From Xanthobacter autotrophicus (GTDB taxonomy: Bacteria > Pseudomonadota > Alphaproteobacteria > Rhizobiales > Xanthobacteraceae): a stretch of 64,000 nucleotides of DNA. Below are positions 42,976 to 51,689 of the stretch, in pieces. The notes under the pieces are model-generated. The model did no database searches, was not told where the DNA came from, and was given only the letters and a program-made list of their open reading frames with translations. How positions within the stretch are numbered: position 1 is the first letter of the stretch; each line of letters starts with the position of its first letter. The DNA is taken from NCBI RefSeq assembly GCF_005871085.1, contig NZ_VAUP01000041.1, forward strand, positions 183,925 through 247,924, in the 5' to 3' direction. A program made the translations under genes and the position numbers.

Positions 42976-44036
42976 TCTGCGGACGCCGCCGGGCGCACCA
43001 CGGCGTCCGTGCGGTTCCCCCGCAGCGGGGACTGCGGCGGCAATGGCACCGCGACCGGCCGCGACGGGGCGGCAACCGCCCCGGGCCGCGACGCAGGAGT
43101 GACCGCGCCAAGGCGCGGCGGGACTGCGCCGGTGCCGCCGAAAGCGGACATGAAGCGCCAGATCTCCTCACCCGAATCCACGTCGCGGCCGCGCAGGCCG
43201 AGGAAGGGCGTGGCGAGGTCCGGCTTGGTGTCCACCCGCGCCGGCGGCTGGTGGCCACCGCGTTCGATGCTGATCAGTTCCACCGCCGACCCGTCGCGGC
43301 AATTGTCCCAGCGCCGCAGCGTCGCGGCGGTGACGTCGGTCAGGTCGAGATGGGGCAGCTCGCGCTGGGTCGAGGCGCCGCACCCGTTGATGCGGGCGAA
43401 CAGGCGCGCGCTCTCGGGCGCCGACAGGGTCGCCCCCACCGGGGTCCAGAAGCCGGAATAGGCGATGACGGAATCCGCCGTGCCGTGGATGAACTGGATG
43501 GGGACCGGCCGGTCGGGCTTGCACTCCTCGCGATAATTCGCCGGCGCCGTGGCCATGATGGACGAATAGGCGGCGAACAGCTCGGCATGTTCGCAGGCCA
43601 TGCGCTGCACCATGAAGCCGCCGTTGGAAATGCCGGTGAGATAGATGCGCGCCGGATCGGCGATGCCCTGCTCCGCCAGGCTGCGGGCGAGCGCCACCAG
43701 GAAGGCCACGTCGTCGCCGGGCCTCAGCACCATCTTGAGGCGCATGGCGGCGGGCCGGCCGTCGTTCCACACCCGGCCCTCGCCTTCCGGATACACCGCG
43801 ACGAAGCCGTGGGCCGCGGCCGCCGCATCAAGCCCGAAATAGGCGCGGAAACTCTCCGGCGTCTGCGCCGCGCCATGGAGCGCGATCACCACGGGCACCG
43901 GCCCGCTGACGCCCTCGGGCGTGACCACCACATAGCGCCGGTCCTCGCCGTTCACCGAAAGCCGCAGGTCCCGCACGCCATCCGCCACCGCGGGGGGAAT
44001 CGTGAACACCGCCCCGAACAGCGCAAGAACACCCAT
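42951..44036 (-). CDS. Secreted PHB-depolymerase-family esterase (LpqC type)
   Basis: 361 aa alpha/beta hydrolase. A short hydrophobic lead (MGVLALFGAVFTIPPAVADG) suggests secretion. The oxyanion region is VVIALHGAAQTPESF, the nucleophile GISNGGFMVQ, Asp near FIHGTADSVIAYSG and His in ERGGHQPP. Members hydrolyse extracellular PHB oligomers, feruloyl or other polyester bonds. The C-terminal 60 residues are a Pro/Arg-rich tail. ATG 44036 is used; the frame is open to 44159 and the lead lacks basic residues, so the true start may be upstream. It shares a PHA theme with phaC but is 36 kb away. Confidence 0.82.
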   Translation of the reverse strand: MGVLALFGAVFTIPPAVADGVRDLRLSVNGEDRRYVVVTPEGVSGPVPVVIALHGAAQTPESFRAYFGLDAAAAAHGFVAVYPEGEGRVWNDGRPAAMRLKMVLRPGDDVAFLVALARSLAEQGIADPARIYLTGISNGGFMVQRMACEHAELFAAYSSIMATAPANYREECKPDRPVPIQFIHGTADSVIAYSGFWTPVGATLSAPESARLFARINGCGASTQRELPHLDLTDVTAATLRRWDNCRDGSAVELISIERGGHQPPARVDTKPDLATPFLGLRGRDVDSGEEIWRFMSAFGGTGAVPPRLGAVTPASRPGAVAAPSRPVAVPLPPQSPLRGNRTDAVVRPAASADQRGISAQ

Positions 44037-44288
44037 GATCTGGCAGATCCCGTGCCGGACGCGACCTTGGCGCGATTGACGCTGGGTCAAGGTCGAGCGA
44101 CCGCCCGCCGGGGGGCGCGGCGGGGCCGCGGCAGAACAGGACATGAGCGAAGAAGCCATTCACGAAAAAGAGGAATCAGCAGCGGGACCGAACCTGATGC
44201 CTAGGCCTGAGCCATGCCCGGAAAATGCGGCAGGCGGGGGGCGGGTCTGTGGCCGCCGCGCCACACTTCTGCCCCGATAGGCTCAGAA

Positions 44289-44302
44289 TTGACATAAATC
44301 AA
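44289..44302 (+). promoter_or_regulatory. FNR/FixK-type box upstream of ompW
   Basis: TTGAC-ATAA-ATCAA matches the TTGAY-N4-RTCAA consensus and is centred 77 bp before the ompW ATG. ompW is FNR-controlled in enterics, which agrees. The rest of the 336-bp gap 44037-44372 holds no gene; a possible -10 TATGGT is at 44337. Confidence 0.75.
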
Positions 44303-44372
44303 ACTTTTGGAGGATCGGCGGAGTGAAGTGTTGCCCTATGGTTTGTTGAATCAAGTTCGCGGGAGCGGGGCA

Positions 44373-45062
44373 ATGAAGAAGTTCGGTCTGGGTGCTATTC
44401 TTGCGGCGGGCATCGCCGCCTTTTCGGTTGGCGGCGCGTCTGCTGCGGACCTGTCGACGCCGGCCTACAAGGCGGCCCCGGTGGTCGAGGCGCCCCTCAG
44501 CCCCTGGCAGATCCGCGTTCGCGGCCTCTATGTGATGCCGGAAAACGGCGGCTCGGTGAACGGCATCCTCGGCTCCGACCTCACCTATTCCGACGCGGTG
44601 GTGCCTGAACTCGACATCACCTATTACTTCACCAAGAACATCGCGGCCGAACTCATCCTCGGCGTCACCCCGCACGACATCAACGGCTCGGGCACCATCT
44701 CCAGCCTCGGCCAGGTGGGCAAGGTGTGGCTGCTGCCGCCGACCCTCACCCTGCAGTACCACTTCACCGACTTCGGGCCCTTCAAGCCCTATATCGGTGC
44801 CGGCGTGAACTACACCGTGTTCTTCAGCCAGGACGCCACCAACCCGGCGTTCGCCAGCGTCGACGTGCATGACACCTGGGGCCTCGCGCTCCAGGCCGGC
44901 TTCGACTGGATGATCGACCGTCACTGGGGCATCAACGTCGACGTGAAGAAGCTCTTCCTGGAGCCCACCTTCACCCTGCAGACCGTCGGCGGCAGCTACC
45001 TCACCGGCGGCGCCGACCTGAACCCCTGGATCTTCGGTACGGGCATCACCTACCGCTTCTGA
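44373..45062 (+). CDS. ompW: OmpW-family outer-membrane protein
   Basis: 229 aa. Signal peptide LGAILAAGIAAFSVGGASA|AD, then an eight-stranded barrel: WQIRVRGLYVMPENGG, the signature PELDITYYFTKNIAAELILG, LTLQYHF, and the final strand ending in aromatic GTGITYRF. It forms a narrow hydrophobic pore. GGGAGCGGGG precedes ATG 44373. An FNR/FixK box upstream implies induction at low oxygen. Own terminator; single gene. Confidence 0.94.
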   Translation: MKKFGLGAILAAGIAAFSVGGASAADLSTPAYKAAPVVEAPLSPWQIRVRGLYVMPENGGSVNGILGSDLTYSDAVVPELDITYYFTKNIAAELILGVTPHDINGSGTISSLGQVGKVWLLPPTLTLQYHFTDFGPFKPYIGAGVNYTVFFSQDATNPAFASVDVHDTWGLALQAGFDWMIDRHWGINVDVKKLFLEPTFTLQTVGGSYLTGGADLNPWIFGTGITYRF

Positions 45063-45090
45063 TCGGTCCTTTCAGACCTGACCTTAAGAA

Positions 45091-45121
45091 CAGCGCCGGT
45101 CCTCCGGCGCTGTTTTTTTTT
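45091..45121 (+). terminator. Terminator after ompW
   Basis: The perfect 9-bp stem CAGCGCCGG / CCGGCGCTG with a 4-nt loop is followed by nine or more T residues. Confidence 0.95.
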
Positions 45122-45319
45122 CGCCCGCTGCCGGGCCCGTCCTGAGCCCGGACCGTTGGCAGCGCAGCAATCCGCCGCGACGCGAACGCGGCATGCAACG
45201 ATCATCCAATTGCGGTACGCGACGTATCCGGTTTTAAAGCCCCGCCAAGGTGCTTTGGAATCGTTGCGAAGTGACGACGATTGAGATACCTGATCGGTCG
45301 ATTTTTTGGAGGAGGCCCC

Positions 45320-45721
45320 ATGGCCGACAGCCCTCAGCGTATTGATCGCCCCCTTTCGCCCCACCTACAGATCTACCGTCCGCTGTTCACGATGGTGATG
45401 TCCATTGTGCATCGCATCACCGGCGTCGGGCTCTATTTCGGGACCGTGATCCTGGTCTGGTGGCTGCTCGCCGCCGCCGCCTCCCCCTCGGCCTTCGAGA
45501 GCTTCCGCTCGGTAGCGGGCTCGCCCATCGGGCTCATCGTGCTGTTCGGCTACACCTGGGCGCTGCTGCACCACGCCCTCGGCGGCGTGCGCCACTTCAT
45601 CTGGGATTTCATCCATGGCTTCGGCCCGCAGGAGCGCGTGCTCCTCGCCAAGGCCAGCCTGGCCGCCTCTGTGGCGCTGACCGTGATCCTCTGGGTCGTC
45701 GGCCTGGCCGTGAAGGGCTGA
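45320..45721 (+). CDS. sdhC: Succinate dehydrogenase cytochrome b556 subunit
   Basis: 133 aa with three membrane helices. Start RPLSPHLQIYRPLFTMVMSI, then VHRITGVGLYFGTVIL (quinone site and Ser/Arg region), and LLHHALGGVRHFIWDF with the haem-ligand His. It anchors complex II. GGAGGAGG precedes ATG 45320. First gene of sdhCDAB. Confidence 0.96.
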   Translation: MADSPQRIDRPLSPHLQIYRPLFTMVMSIVHRITGVGLYFGTVILVWWLLAAAASPSAFESFRSVAGSPIGLIVLFGYTWALLHHALGGVRHFIWDFIHGFGPQERVLLAKASLAASVALTVILWVVGLAVKG

Positions 45722-45731
45722 GGAGGATCAC

Positions 45732-46139
45732 ATGAGCACCACCCCGTCCTCAGGACACACCCCCATGCGCACGGCCCTCGGCCGCGTACGAGGCCTGGGC
45801 TCCGCCCACTCCGGAACCGACCACTTCTTCAAGCAGCGCGTCACCGGCCTCGCCAACCTGATCCTGATGATCGCCTTCATCGCGATCGTCATCAGCCTCG
45901 CCGGCTCCAGCTACGCGGCGACGCGCGCCACCCTCGGCAGCCCGTTCGTGGCAGTGGTTCTCCTGCTGACGCTGCTTTCGGTCACCACGCACATGCGCAT
46001 CGGCATGCAGGTGGTGATCGAGGACTACATTCACACCGAGTCCCTCAAGGTGCTGCTCATCGTGGCCAACACCTTCTTCAGCATCGCCATTGCCCTCGCC
46101 GGCGCCTTCGCCGTGCTCAAGATCAGCATGGGAGGCTGA
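45732..46139 (+). CDS. sdhD: Succinate dehydrogenase hydrophobic anchor subunit
   Basis: 135 aa with three membrane helices. Conserved [20 protein letters not shown], then [24 protein letters not shown] carrying the haem His and the quinone-site Asp-Tyr. It lies 10 bp after sdhC and 1 bp before sdhA. Confidence 0.96.
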   Translation: MSTTPSSGHTPMRTALGRVRGLGSAHSGTDHFFKQRVTGLANLILMIAFIAIVISLAGSSYAATRATLGSPFVAVVLLLTLLSVTTHMRIGMQVVIEDYIHTESLKVLLIVANTFFSIAIALAGAFAVLKISMGG

Positions 46140-46140
46140 C

Positions 46141-47976
46141 ATGGCCGACACCGCAACCAACGGGACCGCCGCGCCCGGCTTCAACGGCTCTGCCTACCCC
46201 ATCGAGGACCACACCTACGACGTGCTCGTGGTGGGCGCCGGCGGCGCCGGCCTGCGCGCCGTGGTAGGCTGCTCGGAAGCCGGCCTGCGCACCGCCTGCA
46301 TCACCAAGGTGTTCCCCACCCGCTCCCACACGGTGGCCGCCCAGGGCGGCGTCGCCGCCTCCCTCGCCAACATGGGCGAGGACAAGTGGGAATGGCACAT
46401 GTACGACACCGTGAAGGGGTCGGACTGGCTGGGCGACCAGGACGCCATCGAATACATGGTGCGCAACGCGCCGGCCGCCGTCTACGAGCTGGAGCACTGG
46501 GGCGTGCCCTTCTCCCGCACCGAGGACGGCAAGATCTACCAGCGTCCGTTCGGCGGCATGACCACCCACTACGGCAAGGGCACCGCCCAGCGCACCTGCG
46601 CCGCGGCGGACCGCACCGGCCATGCCATGCTGCATACGCTCTATGGCGCCGCGCTGAAGCACCACGCCGAATTCTTCGTCGAATATTTCGCCATCGACCT
46701 CATCATGGATGAGGACGGCCGCTGCCGGGGCGTCATCGCCATCAAGCTCGACGACGGCACCATCCACCGCTTCCGCGCGCACCTCACCGTGCTCGCCACC
46801 GGCGGCTATGGCCGCGCCTACTTCTCCGCCACCTCCGCCCATACCTGCACCGGCGACGGCGGCGGAATGGTGCTGCGCGCCGGCCTGCCGCTGCAGGACA
46901 TGGAATTCGTGCAGTTCCATCCCACCGGCATCTACGGCTCGGGCTGCCTCATCACCGAGGGCGCCCGTGGCGAGGGCGGCTACCTGACCAATTCCGAGGG
47001 CGAGCGCTTCATGGAGCGCTACGCCCCCTCGGCCAAGGACCTTGCCTCCCGGGACGTGGTCTCCCGCTCCATGACCATGGAGATCCGCGAGGGCCGCGGC
47101 GTCGGCAAGAACAAGGACCACATCTTCCTGCACCTCGACCACCTGGACCCCGCCATCCTCCACGAGCGCCTGCCCGGCATCTCGGAGAGCGCGAAGATCT
47201 TCGCTGGCGTGGACCTGACGCGTGAGCCGATCCCGGTGATCCCGACCGTGCACTACAACATGGGCGGCATCCCGACGAACTATTACGGCGAGGTGCTGGA
47301 CAAGCGGAAGGGCGATCCCGACACCGTGGTGCCGGGCCTGATGGCCATCGGCGAGGCCGCCTGCGTCTCGGTGCACGGCGCCAACCGCCTCGGCTCCAAT
47401 TCGCTCATCGACCTCGTGGTGTTCGGCCGCGCGGCCGGCCTGCGCGCCGCCGAGCTGGTGAAGCCCGGCGAGAAGCACCGCGAACTGCCGGTCGGCAGCG
47501 CGGACCTCGCGCTCTCCCGCCTTGACGCGGCCCGTTACGCCTCCGGCGGCACGCCCACTGCCGAGCTGCGGCTCGCCATGCAGAAGGTGATGCAGAGCAA
47601 CTGCGCCGTCTTCCGCACCGGCGAGGTGCTGGAGGAAGGCTGCAAGCTGATCCACGACGTCTACAAGGGCGCCAGCGACATCGGCGTCACCGACCGTTCG
47701 CTGGTGTGGAATTCGGACCTGGTGGAAACGCTGGAGTTCGAAAACCTCATCGCCCAGGCCATCGTCACCATGGAGGGCGCCAACGCCCGCCAGGAAAGCC
47801 GTGGCGGCCACGCGCGCGAGGACTTCCCGGACCGCGACGACGTGAACTGGATGAAGCACACGCTTGCCTACTTCGATACCGCATCCGGCGATGTGCGGCT
47901 CGAGGACCGGCCGGTGCACACCTACACGCTGTCCAACGACATCCAGTACATCGAGCCCAAAAAGCGCGTGTACTGA
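46141..47976 (+). CDS. sdhA: Succinate dehydrogenase flavoprotein subunit
   Basis: 611 aa. It carries covalent FAD and oxidises succinate to fumarate on the cytosolic side. FAD site [13 protein letters not shown], the FAD-linking His in [11 protein letters not shown], the active site [21 protein letters not shown] and [19 protein letters not shown] are all present. ATG 46141 follows GGAGG and the sdhD stop by 1 bp. Confidence 0.98.
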   Translation: MADTATNGTAAPGFNGSAYPIEDHTYDVLVVGAGGAGLRAVVGCSEAGLRTACITKVFPTRSHTVAAQGGVAASLANMGEDKWEWHMYDTVKGSDWLGDQDAIEYMVRNAPAAVYELEHWGVPFSRTEDGKIYQRPFGGMTTHYGKGTAQRTCAAADRTGHAMLHTLYGAALKHHAEFFVEYFAIDLIMDEDGRCRGVIAIKLDDGTIHRFRAHLTVLATGGYGRAYFSATSAHTCTGDGGGMVLRAGLPLQDMEFVQFHPTGIYGSGCLITEGARGEGGYLTNSEGERFMERYAPSAKDLASRDVVSRSMTMEIREGRGVGKNKDHIFLHLDHLDPAILHERLPGISESAKIFAGVDLTREPIPVIPTVHYNMGGIPTNYYGEVLDKRKGDPDTVVPGLMAIGEAACVSVHGANRLGSNSLIDLVVFGRAAGLRAAELVKPGEKHRELPVGSADLALSRLDAARYASGGTPTAELRLAMQKVMQSNCAVFRTGEVLEEGCKLIHDVYKGASDIGVTDRSLVWNSDLVETLEFENLIAQAIVTMEGANARQESRGGHAREDFPDRDDVNWMKHTLAYFDTASGDVRLEDRPVHTYTLSNDIQYIEPKKRVY

Positions 47977-48081
47977 TCGTGTCATCGCGACCGCGCGCGG
48001 CGAGGGCGGAAAAGCCCACCGCGCGCGGCCATGGCCAGAAATCCTGCGGGCGGTTACCGCTCCAGCGTTCCAGGACGTCCC

Positions 48082-48867
48082 ATGGTTGAGCTCACCCTCC
48101 CGAAGAACTCCCAGATCACGCCCGGCAAGGTGTGGCCGAAGCCGCAGGGCGCCAAGAAGCTGACCGAGTTCCGCGTCTATCGCTGGAACCCGGACGATGG
48201 CCGCAATCCGCGCATCGACACCTATTATGTCGACCGCGAGGATTGCGGGCCCATGGTTCTCGACGGCCTGATCTGGATCAAGAACACCGTCGATCCGACC
48301 CTCACCTTCCGCCGCTCCTGCCGCGAGGGCGTGTGCGGCTCGTGCGCCATGAACATCGGCGGCACCAACACGCTGGCCTGCACCAAGGGCATGGACGAGG
48401 TGCTGGTGAAGGGCGTGGTCAACATCTATCCGCTGCCGCACATGCCGGTGGTGAAGGATCTGGTGCCGGACCTCACCCATTTCTACGCCCAGCACGCCTC
48501 CATCGAGCCGTGGCTGCAGACCGACAGCCCGCCCCCCGAGAAGGAGTGGCGCCAGGCCAAGGACGACCGCGAGAAGCTGGACGGCCTCTACGAATGCATC
48601 CTGTGCGCCTGCTGCTCCACCTCCTGCCCGAGCTACTGGTGGAACGGCGACCGCTACCTCGGCCCGGCGGCCCTGCTCCAGGCCACCCGCTGGCTGAAGG
48701 ACAGCCGCGACGAGCGCACCGGCTCCCGGCTCGATTATCTGGAAGACCCCTTCCGGCTGTATCGCTGCCACACCATCATGAACTGCGCCCAGGCGTGCCC
48801 GAAGAGCCTCAACCCGGCCAAGGCCATCGCCGAAATCAAGAAGATGATGGTCGAGCGCCAGATCTGA
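48082..48867 (+). CDS. sdhB: Succinate dehydrogenase iron-sulfur subunit
   Basis: 261 aa. The N-terminal 2Fe-2S domain ([16 protein letters not shown]...LAC) and C-terminal cluster domain ([34 protein letters not shown]) provide the 4Fe-4S and 3Fe-4S sites. It passes electrons from SdhA to quinone. The gap from sdhA is 105 bp. AGGA precedes ATG 48082. Confidence 0.98.
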   Translation: MVELTLPKNSQITPGKVWPKPQGAKKLTEFRVYRWNPDDGRNPRIDTYYVDREDCGPMVLDGLIWIKNTVDPTLTFRRSCREGVCGSCAMNIGGTNTLACTKGMDEVLVKGVVNIYPLPHMPVVKDLVPDLTHFYAQHASIEPWLQTDSPPPEKEWRQAKDDREKLDGLYECILCACCSTSCPSYWWNGDRYLGPAALLQATRWLKDSRDERTGSRLDYLEDPFRLYRCHTIMNCAQACPKSLNPAKAIAEIKKMMVERQI

Positions 48868-48897
48868 CGGCAGGTCCTTCCCGGATCACGCCTTTTC

Positions 48898-48931
48898 AAA
48901 AGGCCGCCCGCCCTTGGCGTGGCGGCCTTTT
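48898..48931 (+). terminator. Terminator after sdhCDAB
   Basis: AAAAGGCCGCC pairs with GGCGGCCTTTT across a 12-nt loop. The A-run and T-run make it usable in both directions. Confidence 0.88.
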
Positions 48932-49059
48932 GCTTGGCCGGCGCCTCGCAAGAGGGCCGGCGGCGCCCCGTTTCCGGCCCGGGCGCACGGTGCTTCTCAA
49001 CCCCGCGCATTCCGTGTTAAAAATCTATCGTCAACCTTGAGAGTGCCGGAGGAGGCGAG

Positions 49060-49308
49060 ATGTCAGTCATTCGCGTTCTTGTGCCGGCGATCCTCGGCCT
49101 TGTATTCCTCGTGGTTCTGATCGCCCGTCCCTCGGAGGCGTTCGTGATCCTCGGCAGCGCCGTGCTCACGCTGACCACCGCCAGCAGCATCGTGTTCTTC
49201 GGCTTCGTGGCCATCGCCGCCCTGATCGGGCTGGAACGCAACTCCGGCCGCCATCTGGCGCCGGCCGCGCCGATCCACATCCACCGTTCCCTGCGCGACG
49301 AAGTCTGA
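49060..49308 (+). CDS. Small two-helix membrane protein, unknown
   Basis: 82 aa. Two membrane helices (VLVPAILGLVFLVVLIA and a longer SAVLTLTTASSIVFFGFVAIAALIGL) are followed by a basic/His tail (GRHLAPAAPIHIHRSLRDEV). A strong GGAGGAGG ribosome site lies before ATG 49060, which supports real expression. No family recognised; it stands alone after sdhB. Confidence 0.6.
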   Translation: MSVIRVLVPAILGLVFLVVLIARPSEAFVILGSAVLTLTTASSIVFFGFVAIAALIGLERNSGRHLAPAAPIHIHRSLRDEV

Positions 49309-49330
49309 AGCTTGCAGCGCCGCGCTGGCG

Positions 49331-49813
49331 TCAGCGCCGACAGGTGGCCGCAGGCCACGGGGCCTGGCGATAGAACGGCCGCAGCTCCACCACCTGGATG
49401 CGCTCCCACAGCGTGCTCGACGGTTCCGGGCACAGGCGCAGCATGGCCGAAGTGGGGTTGCCCCGCCAGCTTTCGGGAATATGCACCACCACCACGAAGG
49501 CGCCGGCCTCATAGGACGGGTCGCGCGCCCACCAGCCCGCCGGCAGGCGCTGCCTGAGGTAGCTGCGCAGCGAGAGGAACGGATCGAACGGATAGGGGTC
49601 CACGTCCGGATTGACGGGCGGGCGCGCCGGTAGGCCCTCAAGGCTCTGCATGGGGGCTTGCTGGGCGATGGCCCCACCGGCTCCGACCAGCGCGGTCACA
49701 AGCGTCAGCATCATCAGCGCCTGCGTCACGATCGCCTGCCACGCAAGCCCGCGCACCGGGTCCCGCCGACCTGCCGCGCGCCGCTGCGTGCGCCGCGCGC
49801 GCCCTGTCCCCAT
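49331..49813 (-). CDS. Secreted hypothetical protein
   Basis: About 160 aa. A basic N-terminus (RARRTQRRAAGRRDPVR) precedes a signal segment (IVTQALMMLTLVTALVGAGG, then AIA|QQ). The mature domain is YPFDPFLSLRSYLRQRLPAG followed by GAFVVVVHIPESWRGNPTS, with single Cys residues in RLCPE and ATCRR that could pair. No family recognised. ATG 49813 has GGGGA 5 nt upstream; ATG 49831 is in frame. Confidence 0.55.
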   Translation of the reverse strand: MGTGRARRTQRRAAGRRDPVRGLAWQAIVTQALMMLTLVTALVGAGGAIAQQAPMQSLEGLPARPPVNPDVDPYPFDPFLSLRSYLRQRLPAGWWARDPSYEAGAFVVVVHIPESWRGNPTSAMLRLCPEPSSTLWERIQVVELRPFYRQAPWPAATCRR

Positions 49814-50237
49814 CCTGATCCCCACGACCATTCCAGGCCCCGTTCCCCTGCTGCACCACGATCACCAATCCCGGCCCGGCCGCTTTCCTCCGCCGCCCGC
49901 GGGCATTATGGCGCCCTTGGGAGAGCCGGACCCGGCGTTGGGCAATCCCAGTCTGCGCCAAGCCCCGTCCGGCACGAAGGCGCCGGCCGCAGTGTAGAGC
50001 GCCGCGCGCGTATTTTCCGTTCACGCCAGTTCATCGGACATGCTCTATCTCTCCCTTCATCGCACGTTCGTCACCCGAGCCGGCGTGCATTTCGCGCCAA
50101 CATGCTCCAGATCAAGGCCACGGACGGGGAACAGGGGTGAGCAAGGCCGGCATGATCACGAAACCATCCCGAGCCGGGTTCACCCGGACCTATCCGCCTG
50201 ACGCGCGGCGCGCCATCGCCGCCGGCCGGACACAGCC
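49814..50237. other. Intergenic region before the exopolysaccharide locus
   Basis: About 420 bp between divergent genes. I see no credible gene, terminator or conserved operator. It presumably carries the promoter for the flippase gene, but no clear hexamers were found. Confidence 0.5.
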
Positions 50238-51545
50238 GTGACCGCGACGCCGTCCCCCTCCTTCGTCACCCTTGTGCGGACCTATGGCACCTATGCCGGC
50301 GCCATGATGGCCCGCGGCCTCGAACTCGTGGGCAAGCTCGGGCTCTACATGCTCGGGGCAAGGGCGCTCGGGGTGCATGATTCGGGCTATTTCTTCCTCT
50401 GCCTCACGGTGGTGGGGGTGCTGGCCACGGTGTCGCGGGGCGGGTTCGAGCGGGCGGTGGTGCGCCATCTGGCCGCCGAGCTGGCCGTGGGCAAGGGCCG
50501 GGCGGCAGGGCATGCCTTCCTTGTCGGCCTTGGCGCGGTGCTGGGCCTCGGTCTTGCCGTCACGGCGCTCACCGCCGCCTTCGCCCAGCCACTGGCGGAC
50601 TATGTGTTCCGCGACCCCGAGGCCGCCCGCCCGCTGCTGCTCTCCACCTTCGTCATCCTGCCCCAGGCCGCCTGCTATTTCATCGGCAACGCACTGCTCG
50701 GCCTCCACAAGGGCGCGGCGGGGCAATTGGTGCAGAACGGCCTGTGGCCGGTGCTGACGCTGGCGGCGGTGGTGGCGGGCGTCACCTCCCTCGACGGTCT
50801 GCTCTATGCCCTCGCCGGGGCCAATGTGGCGGCCACGGTGGTGGGCGCGGTGCTGCTCTTCCGCGAGCGCCATCGCTTCGTGGACACCCACACGGATACG
50901 CCGCCGGGCGCGCCGGGCGCAGCACCTTTGCCCGCCCTGTGGCGCACCGCCGCGCCTCTCTCGGTGGTGGAGATCGTGCAGATCCTTTTGCCGTCCCTGC
51001 CGGTGCTGCTGCTCGCCACCTTCGGCCTGCCCGCCCAGGTGGGCGCGTTCAGCGTGGCGAACCGCATCTCCATGCTGGTGTGGGTGGTCAGCACCTCCAT
51101 CGGCAGCGTCGCCGCCCCCTCGTTTGCCGCCCGGCACCGGCAGGGACAGTGGACCGAGCTGCGCCAGCTCAACCGGCGGGTGCGGCTCGCGGTGGCGGTC
51201 TTCGGCACCCCCGTGGTGGCGGTGATGGTGCTGGCCCCGGCGCAGGTGCTGCATCTGGTGGGACCGGGGTTCGAGATCGCGGCCACGGCGCTGGTCATCC
51301 TCGGCGTCGGCCAGTTGGTCTATTGCCTGCTGCCGTGCCAAGAGATCGTGCTGGCCATGGCCGGCCACGGCAGCGTGCTGCGCTGGCTCACGCTGGCGCA
51401 GACCGTGGTCTGCGGCGCCCTGTGCGTGCTGCTCATCCCGCCCTTCGGCATGATCGGGGCGGCCATTGCCACGGCGGTGTTCGCAGCCCAGCTCGCCATC
51501 GGCGCCAGCCTCATGGTGCGCCGGCTGATGCCGCAGGCGTTCTGA
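50238..51545 (+). CDS. wzx: Polysaccharide flippase, Wzx-like (MATE/MOP superfamily)
   Basis: 435 aa with about 12-14 membrane helices. It starts TYGTYAGAMMARGLELVGKL and LGARALGVHDSGYFFLCLTV, the lipid-flippase pattern, with the mid segment GAFSVANRISMLVWVVSTSI. It would move undecaprenyl-linked repeat units across the inner membrane. The start is GTG 50238. First gene of the locus, followed by copolymerase, export, transferase and polymerase genes. Confidence 0.85.
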   Translation: MTATPSPSFVTLVRTYGTYAGAMMARGLELVGKLGLYMLGARALGVHDSGYFFLCLTVVGVLATVSRGGFERAVVRHLAAELAVGKGRAAGHAFLVGLGAVLGLGLAVTALTAAFAQPLADYVFRDPEAARPLLLSTFVILPQAACYFIGNALLGLHKGAAGQLVQNGLWPVLTLAAVVAGVTSLDGLLYALAGANVAATVVGAVLLFRERHRFVDTHTDTPPGAPGAAPLPALWRTAAPLSVVEIVQILLPSLPVLLLATFGLPAQVGAFSVANRISMLVWVVSTSIGSVAAPSFAARHRQGQWTELRQLNRRVRLAVAVFGTPVVAVMVLAPAQVLHLVGPGFEIAATALVILGVGQLVYCLLPCQEIVLAMAGHGSVLRWLTLAQTVVCGALCVLLIPPFGMIGAAIATAVFAAQLAIGASLMVRRLMPQAF

Positions 51546-51689
51546 TCCATCCAGACCGGTCGCGCCTCACGCCGGACGCAACCCTCTCTTAACGGTAAAG
51601 TAAGCGCGGCGTTGCAGGGTGGGAAAAGCCTCCCGTCCGCGCCGCAGCAAGGGTCAGACAGGGGAGACGGGCGTGAAGCAGGGGGACGC

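Noticed and set aside
46123..48771. Very long open frame antisense to sdhA-sdhB, about 880 codons
   Set aside because: It lies exactly opposite strongly conserved sdhAB and has a His/Gly/Ala-biased translation typical of GC-rich antisense frames.
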